Of a stretch of DNA of 6,399 nt, positions 6,257-6,399 are shown piece by piece (within the stretch, counting starts at the first letter, position 1; every line of letters starts with the position of its first letter). The translations under genes and the position numbers were made by a program. This DNA comes from Pseudomonadota bacterium. Its GTDB lineage: Bacteria > Pseudomonadota > Alphaproteobacteria > Rhizobiales > Aestuariivirgaceae. The notes under the pieces were generated by a model that saw only the letters and a program-made list of their open reading frames with translations, ran no database searches and was not told the DNA's origin. The DNA lies in the NCBI GenBank assembly GCA_016522385.1, contig JAEKFU010000708.1, positions 1 to 6,399 on the forward strand, written 5' to 3'.

Positions 6257-6261
6257 CTCCT
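6257..6261 (-). promoter_or_regulatory. Strong Shine-Dalgarno of the DrHyd-like gene
   Basis: On the minus strand AGGAG is followed by eight bases (ACAGCGCC) and then ATG 6248. This is the best ribosome binding site in the window and fixes the start of the operon's first gene. Confidence 0.75.
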
Positions 6262-6264
6262 GTC

Positions 6265-6283
6265 TAGTTGGCGCTACCAACTA
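6265..6283. promoter_or_regulatory. 7-base perfect inverted repeat (hairpin or operator) before the DrHyd-like gene
   Basis: TAGTTGG (6265-6271) and CCAACTA (6277-6283) pair perfectly around CGCTA. On the transcript the hairpin would end three bases before the AGGAG Shine-Dalgarno sequence, so it could affect ribosome access. As DNA it could be a small dyad operator over or near the promoter. I could not identify a convincing -35/-10 pair upstream. Confidence 0.45.
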
Positions 6284-6306
6284 AAGCTGTGCGCAGCCCC
6301 TTCTCA

Positions 6307-6349
6307 CCTTTATGGTTTGTCGCGTGACGACTTCGGCATGTCATAAAGG
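6307..6349. repeat. 8-base inverted repeat with 27-base spacer in the upstream region
   Basis: CCTTTATG (6307-6314) and CATAAAGG (6342-6349) are exact reverse complements. Between them GTCG CGTGA CGAC (6318-6330) makes a smaller dyad. They lie 60-100 bases upstream of ATG 6248, where operator sites for the minus-strand operon would be expected. Chance cannot be excluded. The rest of 6284-6399 shows no gene I can support. Confidence 0.3.
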
Positions 6350-6399
6350 CACCGTTCAGGAAAGATTTGCCACGCCAAGTTCAATGATGTCTGTGATAT

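Noticed and set aside
6302..6346. Plus-strand peptide HLYGLSRDDF, similar to a motif common in Eco57I-type methyltransferases
   Set aside because: Only about 13 residues precede a stop, and upstream the frame is antisense to the DrHyd-like gene. Too short to distinguish from chance.
6310..6399. Short open ends on the minus strand at the right edge (frames stopping at 6310 and 6356)
   Set aside because: Either could be the tail of a gene lying to the right, but fewer than 30 codons are visible and neither matches a family I recognise.

Overview
The window looks like an accessory (genomic-island) segment of a proteobacterial chromosome with moderately high GC. A rhizobial-type alphaproteobacterium is my guess from codon use and protein style, but no marker gene is present, so this is weak. 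There are no tRNA or rRNA genes, no complete insertion sequence and no CRISPR array. Five coding regions form two convergent blocks. The plus-strand block runs from 1 to 4117 and the minus-strand block from 6248 to 4154.

Plus strand: the window opens inside the C-terminus of a probable alpha/beta-hydrolase (1-276). Four bases later comes a two-part protein with an N-terminal TPR-S-like helical repeat sensor and a C-terminal trypsin-like serine protease with an intact His/Asp/Ser triad (best start GTG at 281, end 1822). A 345-base stretch without an intact gene follows. Read on the minus strand, it carries a decayed fragment of a kinesin-light-chain-type TPR gene. Next is a large modular peptidoglycan hydrolase (2168-4117): GH24 lysozyme, LysM, cysteine peptidase, LysM, cysteine peptidase, and a basic amphipathic tail. 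It has no recognisable signal peptide.

Minus strand: a 417-residue protein with an N-terminal nucleoside-deoxyribosyltransferase-like (DrHyd-type) domain and an unassigned C-terminal half is read from 6248 behind a strong Shine-Dalgarno sequence. A class I SAM-dependent methyltransferase follows, overlapping it by 14 bases if ATG 5008 is its start. A perfect hairpin sits directly upstream of the Shine-Dalgarno sequence.

How the genes may work together (inference): comparative genomics has proposed TPR-S as a sensor of NAD-derived or nucleotide-derived messengers, and DrHyd-like enzymes as makers or processors of such messengers in prokaryotic conflict systems. Here a DrHyd-like protein, a TPR-S protease, an alpha/beta-hydrolase and a wall-degrading enzyme lie within about 6 kb. 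A threshold-activated defence island is therefore a reasonable hypothesis. The opposite orientation of the two blocks and the pseudogene between them mean that a single functional system is not shown by the sequence.
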